Shown in pieces: positions 11,301 through 20,233 of a DNA stretch of 64,000 bases. Under the pieces are notes generated by a model. The model did no database searches. It was not told the origin of the DNA and was given only the letters and a program-made list of their open reading frames with translations. This DNA comes from Amoeboaphelidium occidentale (Eukaryota > Aphelidiomycota > Aphelidea): NCBI GenBank assembly GCA_023515795.1, contig JALGPX010000040.1, forward strand, positions 1 to 64,000. The letters run 5' to 3'. The number at the start of each line of letters is the position of its first letter. Positions within the stretch are counted from its first letter, which is position 1. A program made the position numbers and the translations under genes.

Positions 11301-13006
11301 ACACTGGATTTTTTGACGGATTGATAAAGCTATTTGATGCCTTTAGCAAGAATCGCGTGAGATCGAAAGAAGAATTTATTAAGCAGCTTCTGCTTCTTAT
11401 CAACGGTGGGAGCAACTCAGCTCAGTTCTTGCAAACAGTCACTTTTTGCCTTTCGTTCTTGACGAATACGAGAGAGAAGTTTAAGGAAAACGTTATCAAG
11501 ATACTGAAGACTTATGCAGGTCTAATTGCACCATCTCTGAAAAACAACACGGAAGAAAAGCTTAATCTGCCATACAACTTGTTTGTGCCTGTACTTCAGC
11601 TGCTCAAATTGGACAATGATGAAAGTAATATGAATATTTGTCATACTGGCCTGGATATACTCGACGATTTGATTGCTGTGAGCGACAACAAGAATGATAG
11701 TTCAGTCAAACTGCTAATGAGTAGCAAATTGCTAAACAAATTGAAACAGGAGCTCGCTGATGAACTTGTTGAAGACGCGATTTTCAGCAAAATCAATGTG
11801 AACCCTTTTGAATGGAATGAATACTATATGAGAAATCTAAGAGAAATTTTGGGTGAGATGCTTCAAGATTTCGTTTTTAGAATTAAGAAAAATGGTCAGT
11901 GGTCAAAGAAGAAGCAAAATGTGCCACTTAATCAGGAAGAAGACACCATGAACGCATTTCAGGGTATGAGTAGCTCTCATTACTTTCTTGATGAGGTTAT
12001 GCAAGAGCTCGATGAACTTGAGGATTATTTTGAAGTTGATGACGTGAGTGAGCAAGCAAACTTATTAACTGAAAACGGATCGTTATCTTCTGATTCTATT
12101 GAGATGTTTGATGATACTCTTGGAAACCATGAGGAAGTTTATGAGAGCGAAGAGTCGGATGAAGAGCATAATGGAGAAGCTTTTCAATTTGAGAAGCTCA
12201 TACGACCAACTGAGGAAACTGTAGAAGAAGAAGATAGTCGAGGATTGAAAGAGTCTATTGGAGATGTGGAAAATGTCATGAAAATGTTGCCTTCACCAGT
12301 TATGGATGATTCTCTTGAAAAGTCTGAAGAGAAAGATGTTGTCGCATCTAATTTCAAATTGATGTCGATTCTTAGAAAGCTTTATAATCTTATGAGAAAG
12401 ACTTTGATGAAAGGAACCTCAGACTGGCTTGCAGAGAGCATTGTAAGGCTTATCAAAGTCGTCAAGAAGTGCATCTCTTGGTTAGATCAAATCGAACAAA
12501 AGGACATCACTACATCTGACGTAAATTATACGTTAGACACTTTGGAGTCTCTTTTCAATGACATTGAGATCTTCATTTCCAACCACATATCCGACGCCAA
12601 ACATTCCCGTTCAAAGAGTGCAAGTGGCAGTTACAATCAAGCCACACCTTCAAAGCAACCAGTTACCCGACTCAGATCAAAATCATCAGATGACACACCT
12701 TTGGGTCTTCTCAGGAAAGTTGAGTACAAACAGTCAGTAATCAATTTCCTAGAAAATTGTGCCTTGATATTCTCGAATCTTTGCAGTGATGTTTCTTTAT
12801 CAAAGGAAATAGCATTTTTACTGATGGATGAGTGTAGAATCTCAGCACTGGAAATCGATGAGATTGTGGCATCAATGAATCTCTTGCAGAAAGAAGAGGC
12901 AACTACAGCTGAAAATGTATCGCGAGAAGACACAGAAAGCGCGACGGCGTTCTTATTGGATATGTTAAGTGGAGATGCTTCGCCGGAAAAACGTAGTATA
13001 GAGTGA
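5354..13006 (+). CDS. TAO3: Furry/Tao3/Mor2 cell-morphogenesis scaffold
   Basis: A single uninterrupted exon of 7.65 kb encoding about 2,550 residues, within the Tao3/Mor2 size range. After a Ser/Pro-rich N-terminus, residues near 50 read EYAIQLIFAEFIKVAETVLA, the hallmark N-terminal block of Furry proteins. The rest is mainly amphipathic HEAT/ARM-like helices with low-complexity inserts around residues 960-1,010 and an acidic segment near residues 2,250-2,300. The first ATG in frame is at 5354; earlier sequence is open but lacks an ATG. The family scaffolds NDR kinases with Mob2 in the RAM (budding yeast) or MOR (fission yeast) network, controlling polarised growth and cell separation. The stop is 14 bp from that of convergent CSN3. 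Confidence 0.92.
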   Translation: MNRKNTADFSPHSQSLTSTPSPSASPVPRQAKPKTSLTHQKTSSSNKNKQPSEYAIQLIFAEFIKVAETVLARIMTTDIDADIDLSEYLRKGANENFDLILDTLGVVAKHRPRIVIDAVMLWRKSKSDPVDPNEIKDHYKGVITSQKIKELQTNLRERQMLAANFIMCRCLLEIVKRLADNGLPKELGNNLEEMVFGQLKAADPESFNDSANRIRNVDLFAELLGHLSSIRFQSVTERYFRDIENTNAIQKDSKLEVLIRSMRFIHLKIYPQEDLDQTVEFFQELSDSFKDAHSTGIKHAFCESITELLTPLGGLVTAEVNIPVWMKSVDAIFQKAMKMMSKQRNVYVALPLATTMLLISKRDFFLSKWVSVLEMLFSRLKDKTHKQVLMDCVERLIWTYIFRCSEAITVTQKKLDFFIKQMFPPGKKYIIPSEVPFDYFVSIIRYITLRHLDYSIKNIIFYLFSLDSPLSSYDQLSPERVMIALKVFAAILDSEENEVPKFPWAGLRCPAGDSASDEEKQSKEAKAKKGPTLERKLKDAVEKISSFLGKVIRVLDNQFGSVLLVDEKMFGRFSTLSFASTISATAGTAYSNTMSDISSILSKDKQPYYDLMKTWMQLYPRLEPTDIGEREVVELLCKYILHADPDISAEAQNALLRFQEKYPKKQSILLQCLSSILLSVSDKFPELVERMIVFYVQVSTNWIYSAKNTKATAKNDEEWECMLLGENYKTISGSSVESSNASLYLWSRLQEFESIGLLFLLSSLPSIRKLAIGILRLSEEMYTFFISSKTGRTNDTCLFTVLKRIGRKVLSHNLEDYTNVLSVYLDRQDDPDFIENVASSSSASDQHVWSKIFPYVLTELFATCASTMDTTFGMVSPRFLGLHPHVLAASDPNKTQNNTLTTKWALRQVMPATDEMIEQWKSYLAFICCSIVNSDPAWKKNQKKRIITPTGGGILTSTLLSSGGSSPIPPNATLSSNNQTNAATNSGVDFSSLSFISTASSSSSNGNNSRISCAQEIIQMVLPLLSSDKQNIRQAVVVALGNINKIVFNDLIEELKPGIQQVIEDMRSRYMRGSVRRIKKIERIRAELTQILFISASEYIEFASNGKMRDFLNSNILTFMISFIREMGAFLSDNEVQLEWDHQMLRYYFCGLVQKVYEGMMSVVKDAKVVAEVFPFELRFSIFKLLEEWCGYGIRGSLMREREAKMVVTVLEQVKDVRERGSLTSAMEEQRMALEFAALKSMATLLKGSVFADSSAALEKSPVPGFALPAIFEWIQSIFSGNEEPRLDRIAQVALESLLFYNQGVADIWEDVVSFCYHGLPTLSVTKCYFNAVCEVLIRCITLNPSLLERNDLPRTIVLFLFKLADPLVETRMRAHQLLRYIEKTINNNGTLSRPGEKNTEVALLSPSSTVYKKAQANIARHFATAHNGMLHQIVSQIWFRLKNVENNVVLQDLLNILPPWLENMELKIESSTVVNPSMESQLSSLLLWNLVYFTIRFEQEAPLDIEKIWTTISAKKHNLLQIIHFIFQLGLEKRNGAVFATIGRKIVSFIGRDENTKTSLRDILIAELTPKSMIPIVRKGHDNNGELAATPDLHASSLKKFPNAANYYFVAPLEELIRDTNATSSKKMAVLSKGQLIIMLLVDFTIESGGDVLKMALPVLLHSIFVQLDHFNQLSRDHARLLLRSLVHSLGRIRDPALIERLKKPLVATGQSNIIVNKFPSELEEILKSVLLEFDLDCWNGSSLKSEWSEKAIKWATSCPVRHVACRSLQLFQIMEPKLTVKIMADVLARLSNTISDQNKDVQMFSVEIMKTIRVALDLKLEQNKDEIIDMIVSSIMYSMQSCSKDEFKECCLLLLKCLETLNGSFYELFIHFQRKDDSENAKFVGVQNMLIKGFLWEETETLCLTLFEKMISTNLDKNADRIGYYKFLDNNGNKSRFFRLLLALSPFLLELDGEEQQAKWGSLIKAYLESNFSPADTIHEDTGFFDGLIKLFDAFSKNRVRSKEEFIKQLLLLINGGSNSAQFLQTVTFCLSFLTNTREKFKENVIKILKTYAGLIAPSLKNNTEEKLNLPYNLFVPVLQLLKLDNDESNMNICHTGLDILDDLIAVSDNKNDSSVKLLMSSKLLNKLKQELADELVEDAIFSKINVNPFEWNEYYMRNLREILGEMLQDFVFRIKKNGQWSKKKQNVPLNQEEDTMNAFQGMSSSHYFLDEVMQELDELEDYFEVDDVSEQANLLTENGSLSSDSIEMFDDTLGNHEEVYESEESDEEHNGEAFQFEKLIRPTEETVEEEDSRGLKESIGDVENVMKMLPSPVMDDSLEKSEEKDVVASNFKLMSILRKLYNLMRKTLMKGTSDWLAESIVRLIKVVKKCISWLDQIEQKDITTSDVNYTLDTLESLFNDIEIFISNHISDAKHSRSKSASGSYNQATPSKQPVTRLRSKSSDDTPLGLLRKVEYKQSVINFLENCALIFSNLCSDVSLSKEIAFLLMDECRISALEIDEIVASMNLLQKEEATTAENVSREDTESATAFLLDMLSGDASPEKRSIE

Positions 13007-13020
13007 TATCTTAAAGTAAT

Positions 13021-14478
13021 TTAATTTTCCTTTTTTGAGTGACTCAAGTATGATGTCGAATGAAGAAATTTCTCTAGCTTCTTTTGTAATTCCATGCCAA
13101 CAGACAATAGTTCTTGCACATCAGTTTCTGGGTTAATTCTCTCTGTAATGATCTCAATAATTGTAGTTTCATCTTGTATGAAAGATGATCCTGAATTCCC
13201 GCCGTCAATATCCATAGATGTAGAAGCAGCTGTTGATACATTGCGAATTTCCAACTTCATAAGTCCAGTAGTCTGCAATGAATGCAGCAATGCAGGAATA
13301 TATTCAGGCGAAACAAGCGACGAAAGAAGTCCCATTAACTGTTTAGCGTTGATTTTAACAAAGACACTCAACTTTCTTTTGGCAAGCAATAAAAGTCTTC
13401 GCTTCAGACAAAAGTTAACTAATCCTTGATTTGTATCCTCTTGAAAGACAGTCATATAGTGACTAGCATATGCTTTAACAGCTTCTTGTGGAATAGCAGC
13501 ATCAAGAAACATTGATTTGAACTTTGTGTAAACAGTAAATCTGTTCCCGATTGAAGATACGTTTTGTGCTGCTGATGAATCTTCTGATGCTCTTTGTATT
13601 TCCTTGCACAGAAGCAAATCCAGAAGAGTCGTTTTACTTCTAATATCAAATAACAAAGCCTTGTGCCCTCTGCGGAAATAATCGTAACCTGCAATGCATT
13701 TGCTCAATTGCAAGAACTTGGCGCTCTCATTAAACATGCCAACGTTAAGATAAACTAAGGCCCCATAATAAAAGTACAATGCACACCATAATTCTGGTAA
13801 ATCCTTCCAAAATGAATCCTTCTCCCTGCGCAACACCAAAAGGCCTTGTTCTAAATCACCACAAAGTAAACACAATTTTAGATATTCTACATGAATAGCA
13901 GAAACTGTTTCAGCTGTGCTCTCGTCCATTAATTCAACAAGATGTTTTAACAATGAAGCAGCCATAGTAGGATTATTCAGAACCGAAACGCAAAGGAAAC
14001 TGAAACAATTCGCCAAACCCAAATTAACTCCATTCAGACGAAGCAGTTCGATGTCAGGAACTCTTTGGCGCATAACATTTATCAATTCTTCGACGTGTTG
14101 CGGATTCAAAAGACTTCCAAGCGGAACCGGCGTGCTTTTTTGTTCTGCCGAAGTTGCACCGTCATCAAATTCTTCAGCCGCAAGAGCACCGCTGGGCTGG
14201 ACAACTTTCAAGTCCAAATTTATCCCAGAAGGAGGCTGAACCTTTTGGGACAACGCCGCACCGAATACCGCAAAGTTTAAAGTTGAAATTGTAGAATTAT
14301 CCGAAGCATTCATAACATTCTGATAAACTTGACCAAATAAGTTTCCCACTTTCAAATTAAAATCTTCTCCGCTGTGAAACTCCGCCTGTAATTTTCCCAA
14401 AGCAAAAAGGAACTCATCCGGATTTTCTGTGAACGTTTCAATTTTATTTAACGCCTCTGCTGCTGCTGCGCTGAACAT
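13021..14478 (-). CDS. CSN3: COP9 signalosome subunit 3
   Basis: A single-exon protein of 485 residues starting at MFSAAAAEALNKIETF; the frame is open upstream without another ATG. The middle contains IHVEYLKLCLLCGDLEQGLL and LYFYYGALVYLNVGMFNES, which match the helical repeats of CSN3, and EDTNQGLVNFCLKRRLLLLA begins the winged-helix/PCI part. The COP9 signalosome removes Nedd8 from cullin-RING ligases. The protein is somewhat longer than animal CSN3 because of an insert rich in Ser, Thr and Asp near the C-terminus. The start codon is only 8 bp from the start codon of divergent PEX16, so the two 5' leaders must overlap or be almost absent. Confidence 0.82.
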   Translation of the reverse strand: MFSAAAAEALNKIETFTENPDEFLFALGKLQAEFHSGEDFNLKVGNLFGQVYQNVMNASDNSTISTLNFAVFGAALSQKVQPPSGINLDLKVVQPSGALAAEEFDDGATSAEQKSTPVPLGSLLNPQHVEELINVMRQRVPDIELLRLNGVNLGLANCFSFLCVSVLNNPTMAASLLKHLVELMDESTAETVSAIHVEYLKLCLLCGDLEQGLLVLRREKDSFWKDLPELWCALYFYYGALVYLNVGMFNESAKFLQLSKCIAGYDYFRRGHKALLFDIRSKTTLLDLLLCKEIQRASEDSSAAQNVSSIGNRFTVYTKFKSMFLDAAIPQEAVKAYASHYMTVFQEDTNQGLVNFCLKRRLLLLAKRKLSVFVKINAKQLMGLLSSLVSPEYIPALLHSLQTTGLMKLEIRNVSTAASTSMDIDGGNSGSSFIQDETTIIEIITERINPETDVQELLSVGMELQKKLEKFLHSTSYLSHSKKEN

Positions 14479-14486
14479 TCCGCAGA

Positions 14487-15619
14487 ATGATTGGAACGGT
14501 CGCAAAACGCATCGACGATTTTAATGACTTCCTTACAGAGCATTCGCACCAAATTAATTCCGTAGAAAGTTTCCTCAGGAGTTTAACTTATATTCTTCCA
14601 GGTTATCTTAGCTCGTAGTTTTAAATGTAAATCTTGTAGGTCGCTTTGAAGATGCTGAGTTTGTGTCGGAGGCTTTGTATGCATGTCTAAATATAACTGG
14701 ATTGTACCATGATGTCATAATACGCCGTAAAAAATTAAAAGAAGCTGGTTCACTGTCTTCTGGTTGGGGTTCAGGCTCTCGTACTTCGCCTATTAATCGC
14801 TACACTTTGGCTTTTCTAAAGAAAGATGGCGCATATTCTACTTTGGCATATGTTCTGGCTGTAATTCAATTCACAGAAGTTTTCGCAGAGTTGCTTTGGC
14901 AGAAGAAGTATGGAAAAGAGTCAAAGTTGAAGTTCGTGTTTGGTGTTGAAGTTGTCAAGTGCGTTTTGCGTCTGGTTTTGTTCAAGCGAACAGGAAATCG
15001 TATGCTTTTGATGTCTTGTCTCCCAGAGCGAGAATCAGGTTCACCCGGTGACTCGTGGCGTGGTGTAAGAGCAGGACACATGGATTCACCTGGAACTGAG
15101 GCTCTTCCGTTTGATCTTGATTCTGTTGGTTCAAAAGATATTGCAGCATATTTAGAACAGAAAGCTCTTGTTTCAACTAAGCGCAGCCCTGAAGATTTGC
15201 TTAATCCTCTTTCAGGCGAAACATTATTCAGTGAATATTTGTTTTTTATCAGGCCTGTTGTTTACTCTTTGCTGCTTCTTAGATCTGCTGATAAAGATAA
15301 ATGGATGCCATGGTTACTATCCTTGTCGATCGATATCATTGGAAGGTTAAGTGGAAAGTCTTTCTTTTCAAAGACATTTCTTCAAGTAAAGAACGCTCAT
15401 ATTCCAACTCCTCTAGAGCTGGACGAGAGAAGGAGAAGACAATGGCTGCTCTTGTTTTATCTGCTGCGTTCACCATTCTATGAGAAGTTCACAAAGAACC
15501 GCATTAAAGAGTTCTGTTACACATTTGGTAAAATCCCGATACTGTCTATATTCGCAAATATAGTCAAGGAATACGTGCCGCTTTGGGAGCAGGTTTATTT
15601 CTACACCTCAGCATCATAA
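14487..15619 (+). CDS. PEX16: Peroxin 16, peroxisomal membrane biogenesis factor
   Basis: A two-exon gene (14487-14601 and 14640-15619, intron 38 nt) encoding 364 residues. The first exon supplies the N-terminal helix (FLTEHSHQINSVESFLRSL) and splices in phase into PGRFEDAEFVSEALYACLN. The C-terminal half contains FSEYLFFIRPVVYSLLLL, DKWMPWLLSLSIDI and LLFYLLRSPFYEKFTKNRI, which are strong PEX16 signatures. PEX16 sits in the ER and peroxisomal membrane and helps recruit PEX3 and membrane proteins. Without the upstream exon the protein would lack its conserved N-terminus, which supports the splice model. It converges on TRAP-beta with 18 bp between stops. Confidence 0.9.
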
Positions 15620-15637
15620 GACTTTTGCTGCTTACAA

Positions 15638-16501
15638 TTACTTCTCAAGACTGCCACTGACGCGTTCAGCTCTTAAATGGTTCAAAAGAGGCAATAAAGT
15701 TGGAACAGACATTAATGCAGTAAAAATGTACCATGGCTGCACATCATCAGCGTAGAACTTGAGATATTCTTGTTTTGTCAACACGTAAACAACCATCATG
15801 GAAGACGATGAAGCTTTCTGCACATTGTTAGCATTCCCTCCTAAGAAAGTATTTAAGGGCTTACCTGCTTCTCGCCGAATCCATTTTCATATGAAACTTC
15901 AGCTGCGACATCAGGAAATCTTCCGGGCTTCGAAGGTACAAAAATAACTTCATAAGTCGTATTCTTTCCACTATAAAAATAATTAAGCGACAGTTATGCA
16001 GCAGAGATCTACGCTGGAATAACAGCTTCCTTAATACTCAACGAACCAGAAAGTAATTTGAATGATTTGTCTGGCGAGTTAATCTNNNNNNNNNNNNNNN
16101 NNNNNNTAAAAATAATTAAGCGACAGTTATGCAGCAGAGATTTACGCTGGAATAACAGCTTCCTTAATACTCAACGAACCAGAAAGTAATTTGAATGATT
16201 TGTCTGGCGAGTTAATCTTGATTGCGACATCCGAAGCATCTCTACACACGGAACAGGTAAATCATCATCCTCTTAAAATTGTCGCAATTTACTCCTTCCC
16301 GACATTGTACACCCTCAAGACGAAAGTTGCATTACTTCCTGCGACAACATATTCTTCATTAACTGTCTTTGTGACTAACAATCTCGAGCCAACAATTTCG
16401 CCCTCCTGTTGCGGTTGCTGCTGCAGTGGAGGTAAATCGTCTGTCAGAACAACGCCAATAATTAATAAAAGAAGCGATGAAAGTTTTAGTAGGAACTTCA
16501 T
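15638..16501 (-). CDS. SSR2: Translocon-associated protein subunit beta
   Basis: A four-exon gene, 196 residues after collapsing an assembly duplication. Exons on the minus strand are 16501-16293, 16241-16146, 15970-15865 and 15817-15638; introns are 51, 42 and 47 nt. A signal peptide (MKFLLKLSSLLLLIIGVVLT) leads into SRLLVTKTVNEEYVVAG and VLRVYNVGKEDASDVAIKI, the lumenal TRAP-beta domain. Near the C-terminus WYIFTALMSVPTLLPLL is the membrane span. TRAP-beta associates with the Sec61 translocon in the ER. The family is found in animals, plants and some early fungi but not in model yeasts. The gap interrupts exon 2 and the following intron. Confidence 0.85.
15974..16218. repeat. 112-bp direct duplication around a 21-N gap
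   Basis: Bases 15974-16085 are repeated at 16107-16218 with a single mismatch (ATCTACG versus ATTTACG). Twenty-one Ns lie between. The repeat covers the same exon/intron boundary of TRAP-beta twice, and only one copy is needed for an intact reading frame. This is an unmerged contig overlap. Confidence 0.85.
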
Positions 16502-16758
16502 TGCGATTTGCGAGTGAAAAGATTCTTCTGAAGACAAACTCTGGATCTGTTTCAAGGGAGCGCAAACGAAACTGCTTGAAGGGCGTAACTTTATTGCGCA
16601 TCACTCAGAAGCTTTAAGTTTGAGAGTGTTTGTAATCTTTGGAATATCGTAATGCATATAGCCTTCTTATTTCGAGGCTGATATGCTTTAATCCCAGCCG
16701 CGATCATCAAATCCTTCGGAAACTTAATGAGCATCATATCAATTCATTGAATAACACT

Positions 16759-18360
16759 TCAGTCTATCAAATATCGCTGAAAGAAATTTTTTAAATGCGA
16801 CCATCTGTTTGAGGCCCTCTTCAACCAATGCTGGAAATTATGACTTGTTGTTCTCGTTTTTAATAGTCCTATGAAACTTCCAACTGTTTTTTGGTCGAGA
16901 TTCCTCCATAAGCCTTTCTGTTTTCCATAAAAGTCTGCATCGTTCAGTACCTGCCATGCTGCTTCAATTTTACCGCATCGTGTCAGCGCTTCAATAAAAG
17001 AATTAAAAACATTCAGTTCTAAATGTGGAAAATCGGCAGAGGGCTTCTTAATCTTCTTGTATAATAATTCAACAAAGTCTCCTTTACCGTAAAATCCCAT
17101 GGCGTCCGCACAAATAGATAGAAATGCGCTTGCATTAATACGACCTTTTTTACCAGACCGATAATGCTGAAAAGCATCAATAACTACAGGAATCATAAAA
17201 TGATATTCGTCCACTTTGTACTTTGTAGGATTGCATTTGCTTTTGATTAATTCCTTAGTTGTCATTTCATATGGTTGCCCCTTAGACCATTGATGCCAAA
17301 TATAAAGAACCATGTCGTATCTTTGTGTCATATTCAATAAATTCGTTATACAAGATGCTGAAATAAAGTCAATAGGATCCTTCTGTATTTCTAAAAAGTC
17401 ACTAAGAGCATTTGAGCCGTAATTAAGTTTCACGTCAGCGCTGAGGTTCGATTTCGTGACGATACTCAAGTAAGTACTCAACAAATGAGCTTTTATCTCT
17501 TCAGTAATAGATTTGTTTAAGGTATCAACAGATGCAGCTTTAATTAGACCAAATGTAACTTTAGATCGTCTTTCCAGCGAGATATCGTCTTTCAAAAGCT
17601 TGTTGATTGTATCATACAATCTTACAATATTCTTTGAGAACTCAGAATGATCATTAACTAGTGACAGAACATCTTCCAAGTAATCTGGTTTGCAGTTAAG
17701 TACTAATTCATTTACAAGCGCTGCGCATTCACTCCAACCGATTCCTTCGTTTGAAGTTCTGAGATCAGATATTATGCCGCGTAATATCGCAGGACTAATT
17801 GCATGAGATTCGGATGTCTTAATAATTCGACCAAGTAAGCTTTTCCAGAGGTGCACACGATGCCCTTTTTCTTCAGGGAAATCGAACAAGCGATCATTGT
17901 TCACACCAAACTGGTGCATCAATTCCAAACTTTCGTGAACACGTTCCATTGCAGCATAACTTGTGATCAGATAACAGAGACTTGTTCTCGAGGCCTCATT
18001 TGTTTCGTATGCCTTGTGATAATGCTTCTTGGCAGTAATTAAAGATTCGTTGTTCCCATTTAAAGCATCCTTTGAATGACATATCGACAGAACATCATCA
18101 ATTAAACCATTTCCGTAACGCGCAGGACCGGCTAAACGTGTCGCTTCGATCATAAACTTTGATGTTGCATTAGGGATCAATACCGTTCTATAATCTTGAC
18201 CAAGAACATGGCACCGCATCATTTTCGCCAATAATTGAAACGAGTTCTGATCTCCCTGCCGCACGATATCATTCATTAGACCGTCTCCAAGGGCTTTCAA
18301 TACCGCGCCGTAATTTGTGGATTTGAGTTTAATCAGTTGCTGATTAATTGAAGTTGCCAT
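16759..18360 (-). CDS. Predicted helical-repeat (PPR/TPR-like) protein
   Basis: A single-exon protein of 533 residues beginning MATSINQQLIKLKS; the upstream frame is open but has no ATG. It is made of paired amphipathic helices with spacing like PPR or TPR repeats, for example ASAFLSICADAMGFYGKGDF and NVFNSFIEALTRCGKIEAAW; the latter resembles a PPR unit. A mitochondrial or RNA-binding role is therefore possible but unproven. The start codon is 42 bp from that of the divergent mitochondrial carrier. I cannot assign an orthologue. Confidence 0.55.
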   Translation of the reverse strand: MATSINQQLIKLKSTNYGAVLKALGDGLMNDIVRQGDQNSFQLLAKMMRCHVLGQDYRTVLIPNATSKFMIEATRLAGPARYGNGLIDDVLSICHSKDALNGNNESLITAKKHYHKAYETNEASRTSLCYLITSYAAMERVHESLELMHQFGVNNDRLFDFPEEKGHRVHLWKSLLGRIIKTSESHAISPAILRGIISDLRTSNEGIGWSECAALVNELVLNCKPDYLEDVLSLVNDHSEFSKNIVRLYDTINKLLKDDISLERRSKVTFGLIKAASVDTLNKSITEEIKAHLLSTYLSIVTKSNLSADVKLNYGSNALSDFLEIQKDPIDFISASCITNLLNMTQRYDMVLYIWHQWSKGQPYEMTTKELIKSKCNPTKYKVDEYHFMIPVVIDAFQHYRSGKKGRINASAFLSICADAMGFYGKGDFVELLYKKIKKPSADFPHLELNVFNSFIEALTRCGKIEAAWQVLNDADFYGKQKGLWRNLDQKTVGSFIGLLKTRTTSHNFQHWLKRASNRWSHLKNFFQRYLID

Positions 18361-18402
18361 TTGTGACGACAATTGATTTTGAAAAATCAAAAAGATCGTT
18401 AG

Positions 18403-19425
18403 ATGCTTCCGGAAGGCACTGCGAGTGTAATAAATCCTTCAGGGGAGCGTGTAGATGTGCACCCTATTGCAAAGACTGAGACTGTATTGCCGAAAATTGA
18501 CTCTGTTGCGAAGGATCAGAGGACAGCAACTCTATTTGAACGGATGATACCTGGGATGGTAGGATCGTTTATCTCAAGTTTTCTGGTAAATCCTTTGGAT
18601 GTGGTACGTATACGATTGCAAAGTCAAGGACCTGCTATTTCTGCTGGATATCCGCATTTAAACGGAACTGTGGACGGTCTTTTAAAGATTTATAAGCATG
18701 AAGGTGTGCGAGCTTTATGGGCAGGACTCACTCCGACGCTAACGATGGCTGTACCATCAACTGCTGTGTACATGATCATGTACGAGAACTTTAGGGATTA
18801 TTTTGTGAAACATGGCATACAGTCTGATTTTGCTCCGTTGCTTGCAGGCTCCATCGCTAGAAGTATTGGAACATTTGCTGTTTCACCTATTGAGATGGTT
18901 CGTACCAGAATGCAACAGGGTCAATTGGAAGGCTCTTTAAGACAAGTAACCAGAAGAATGAGCTTAATGGTTCAAACAGAAGGTTATACTTATTTATGGA
19001 AAGGCCTTACTCCGTCTTTATTACGCGATGTGCCATTTTCTGCTCTTTATTGGTATGGTTATGAGAAACTCAAGTCGATACAGCTACGTGAACTTGATCA
19101 TGCTACTGAGAAAACTTGGTTTCAAACCATCAGAATTGCATTCTTGTCCGGAGCCCTTAGTGGAATGTTTGCAGCCTTCTTCACGACGCCTTTTGATGTT
19201 GCTAAGACACGACGTCAAATGGAACTGAATAATCTAATTGACAAAAGTGTTCTAACTTCAGCTGAGCAAAGTACCGTATTTCAGATATTGCGTCACGTGT
19301 ACCGAGTTGAAGGCTATAAAGGATTATTCTCAGGCGCTACGGCGAGAATGGTTAAAGTTGCTCCTGCAAGTGCCATCACAATCTCAGCTTACGAAATCTC
19401 CAAACGTTTCCTGAACATCACCTGA
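18403..19425 (+). CDS. MTM1: Mitochondrial carrier of the Mtm1/SLC25A39-40 group
   Basis: A single-exon protein of 340 residues with three mitochondrial-carrier repeats. Their signature segments are NPLDVVRIRLQ, SPIEMVRTRMQ and TPFDVAKTRRQ. The phrase LLRDVPFSALYWYGYEKLK and the AVPSTAVYMIMYENF segment are typical of the SLC25A39/SLC25A40/Mtm1 subgroup. These inner-membrane carriers are needed for mitochondrial glutathione import and, in yeast, for manganese loading of superoxide dismutase and iron homeostasis. The N-terminal 45 residues are polar and not part of the fold. The subgroup call is inferred from motif wording. Confidence 0.85.
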   Translation: MLPEGTASVINPSGERVDVHPIAKTETVLPKIDSVAKDQRTATLFERMIPGMVGSFISSFLVNPLDVVRIRLQSQGPAISAGYPHLNGTVDGLLKIYKHEGVRALWAGLTPTLTMAVPSTAVYMIMYENFRDYFVKHGIQSDFAPLLAGSIARSIGTFAVSPIEMVRTRMQQGQLEGSLRQVTRRMSLMVQTEGYTYLWKGLTPSLLRDVPFSALYWYGYEKLKSIQLRELDHATEKTWFQTIRIAFLSGALSGMFAAFFTTPFDVAKTRRQMELNNLIDKSVLTSAEQSTVFQILRHVYRVEGYKGLFSGATARMVKVAPASAITISAYEISKRFLNIT

Positions 19426-19442
19426 TCACAAACATTCTCACC

Positions 19443-20203
19443 ATGAGAGGTTCTTCAATTACAATGAAAATAAATCTTACTTAGTAGACTCAGATAATGG
19501 ACCACAGAAGGATAGTCATGAGCGCAATGATGTTAATGATAGTGACAAAGATTTGATCAAGAATCATACGGACAACGATATACCAGCGGATAATGCTGTT
19601 CAAGCTCTGCGATATTACATGAAAAGATTCACCAGAGACGCAGTAAAGCATGGATATTCAAATATCAGCCAAATGAGAGATGGATCTAATGAGTCAGGAG
19701 GATCTACCAGCAATGACGACCGAAGCAACAGAGGACTGGAGTATGACCGGGAAGGAAAGAAGGGCTGGGATGAGATGTGCTTTGGATTTTGGGTGAAGAA
19801 TGGAAGGCTGAATGGTCAAGCGAATGTGCCAAAGTGTTACGGCGTTGCAGTAGTAAGAATCTTTGATCCGAAGTTGGACGTTAAGGACCTCAAGATTAAC
19901 GCAGTACCTATCGTTCTCATATTTCAGAGAAAGCTCAAAGAAGATGCCATGAAACGGAATGATCAGAACTCGGTGGAACTGCCACAGCAATCTGTCAAAG
20001 AAGCACCAAAGACTAAAGACAAAGAAACCACATCTTTACTTACCAGACAGTTCACGCTTATGCATAAAATTTACAGCAAAATGACGGATTTGAGTCGACT
20101 AGAGAGCACGATCGACTCCACTTTTTATTACGGTTCCAAAATCCTTATGAATAGCATAAAACAGTTTGACACGATTCGAGAATGGTTCACAAAGGCAAAA
20201 TAG
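19443..20203 (+). CDS. Unknown protein with a possible 7-nt first exon
   Basis: The main open frame starts no later than 19485 and ends at 20203, with no suitable in-frame ATG near its 5' end. A consistent model uses ATGAGAG (19443-19449), a 35-nt intron with a GTTCTT donor and TTAG acceptor, then 19485-20203, giving 241 residues starting MRVDSDNGPQ. The protein is polar and charged at the N-terminus. Its central globular part contains GWDEMCFGFWVKNGRLNGQA and AVPIVLIFQRKLKED, and the C-terminal end is helical. No family is recognised. The 5' exon is an inference from frame alone. Confidence 0.5.
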
Positions 20204-20233
20204 ATATTTTTAGCACTTTATTCAGCAATTTCG

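Noticed and set aside
15168..15483. Overlapping plus-strand frames within PEX16
   Set aside because: They are out-of-frame shadows of the PEX16 exon, which has clear family motifs.
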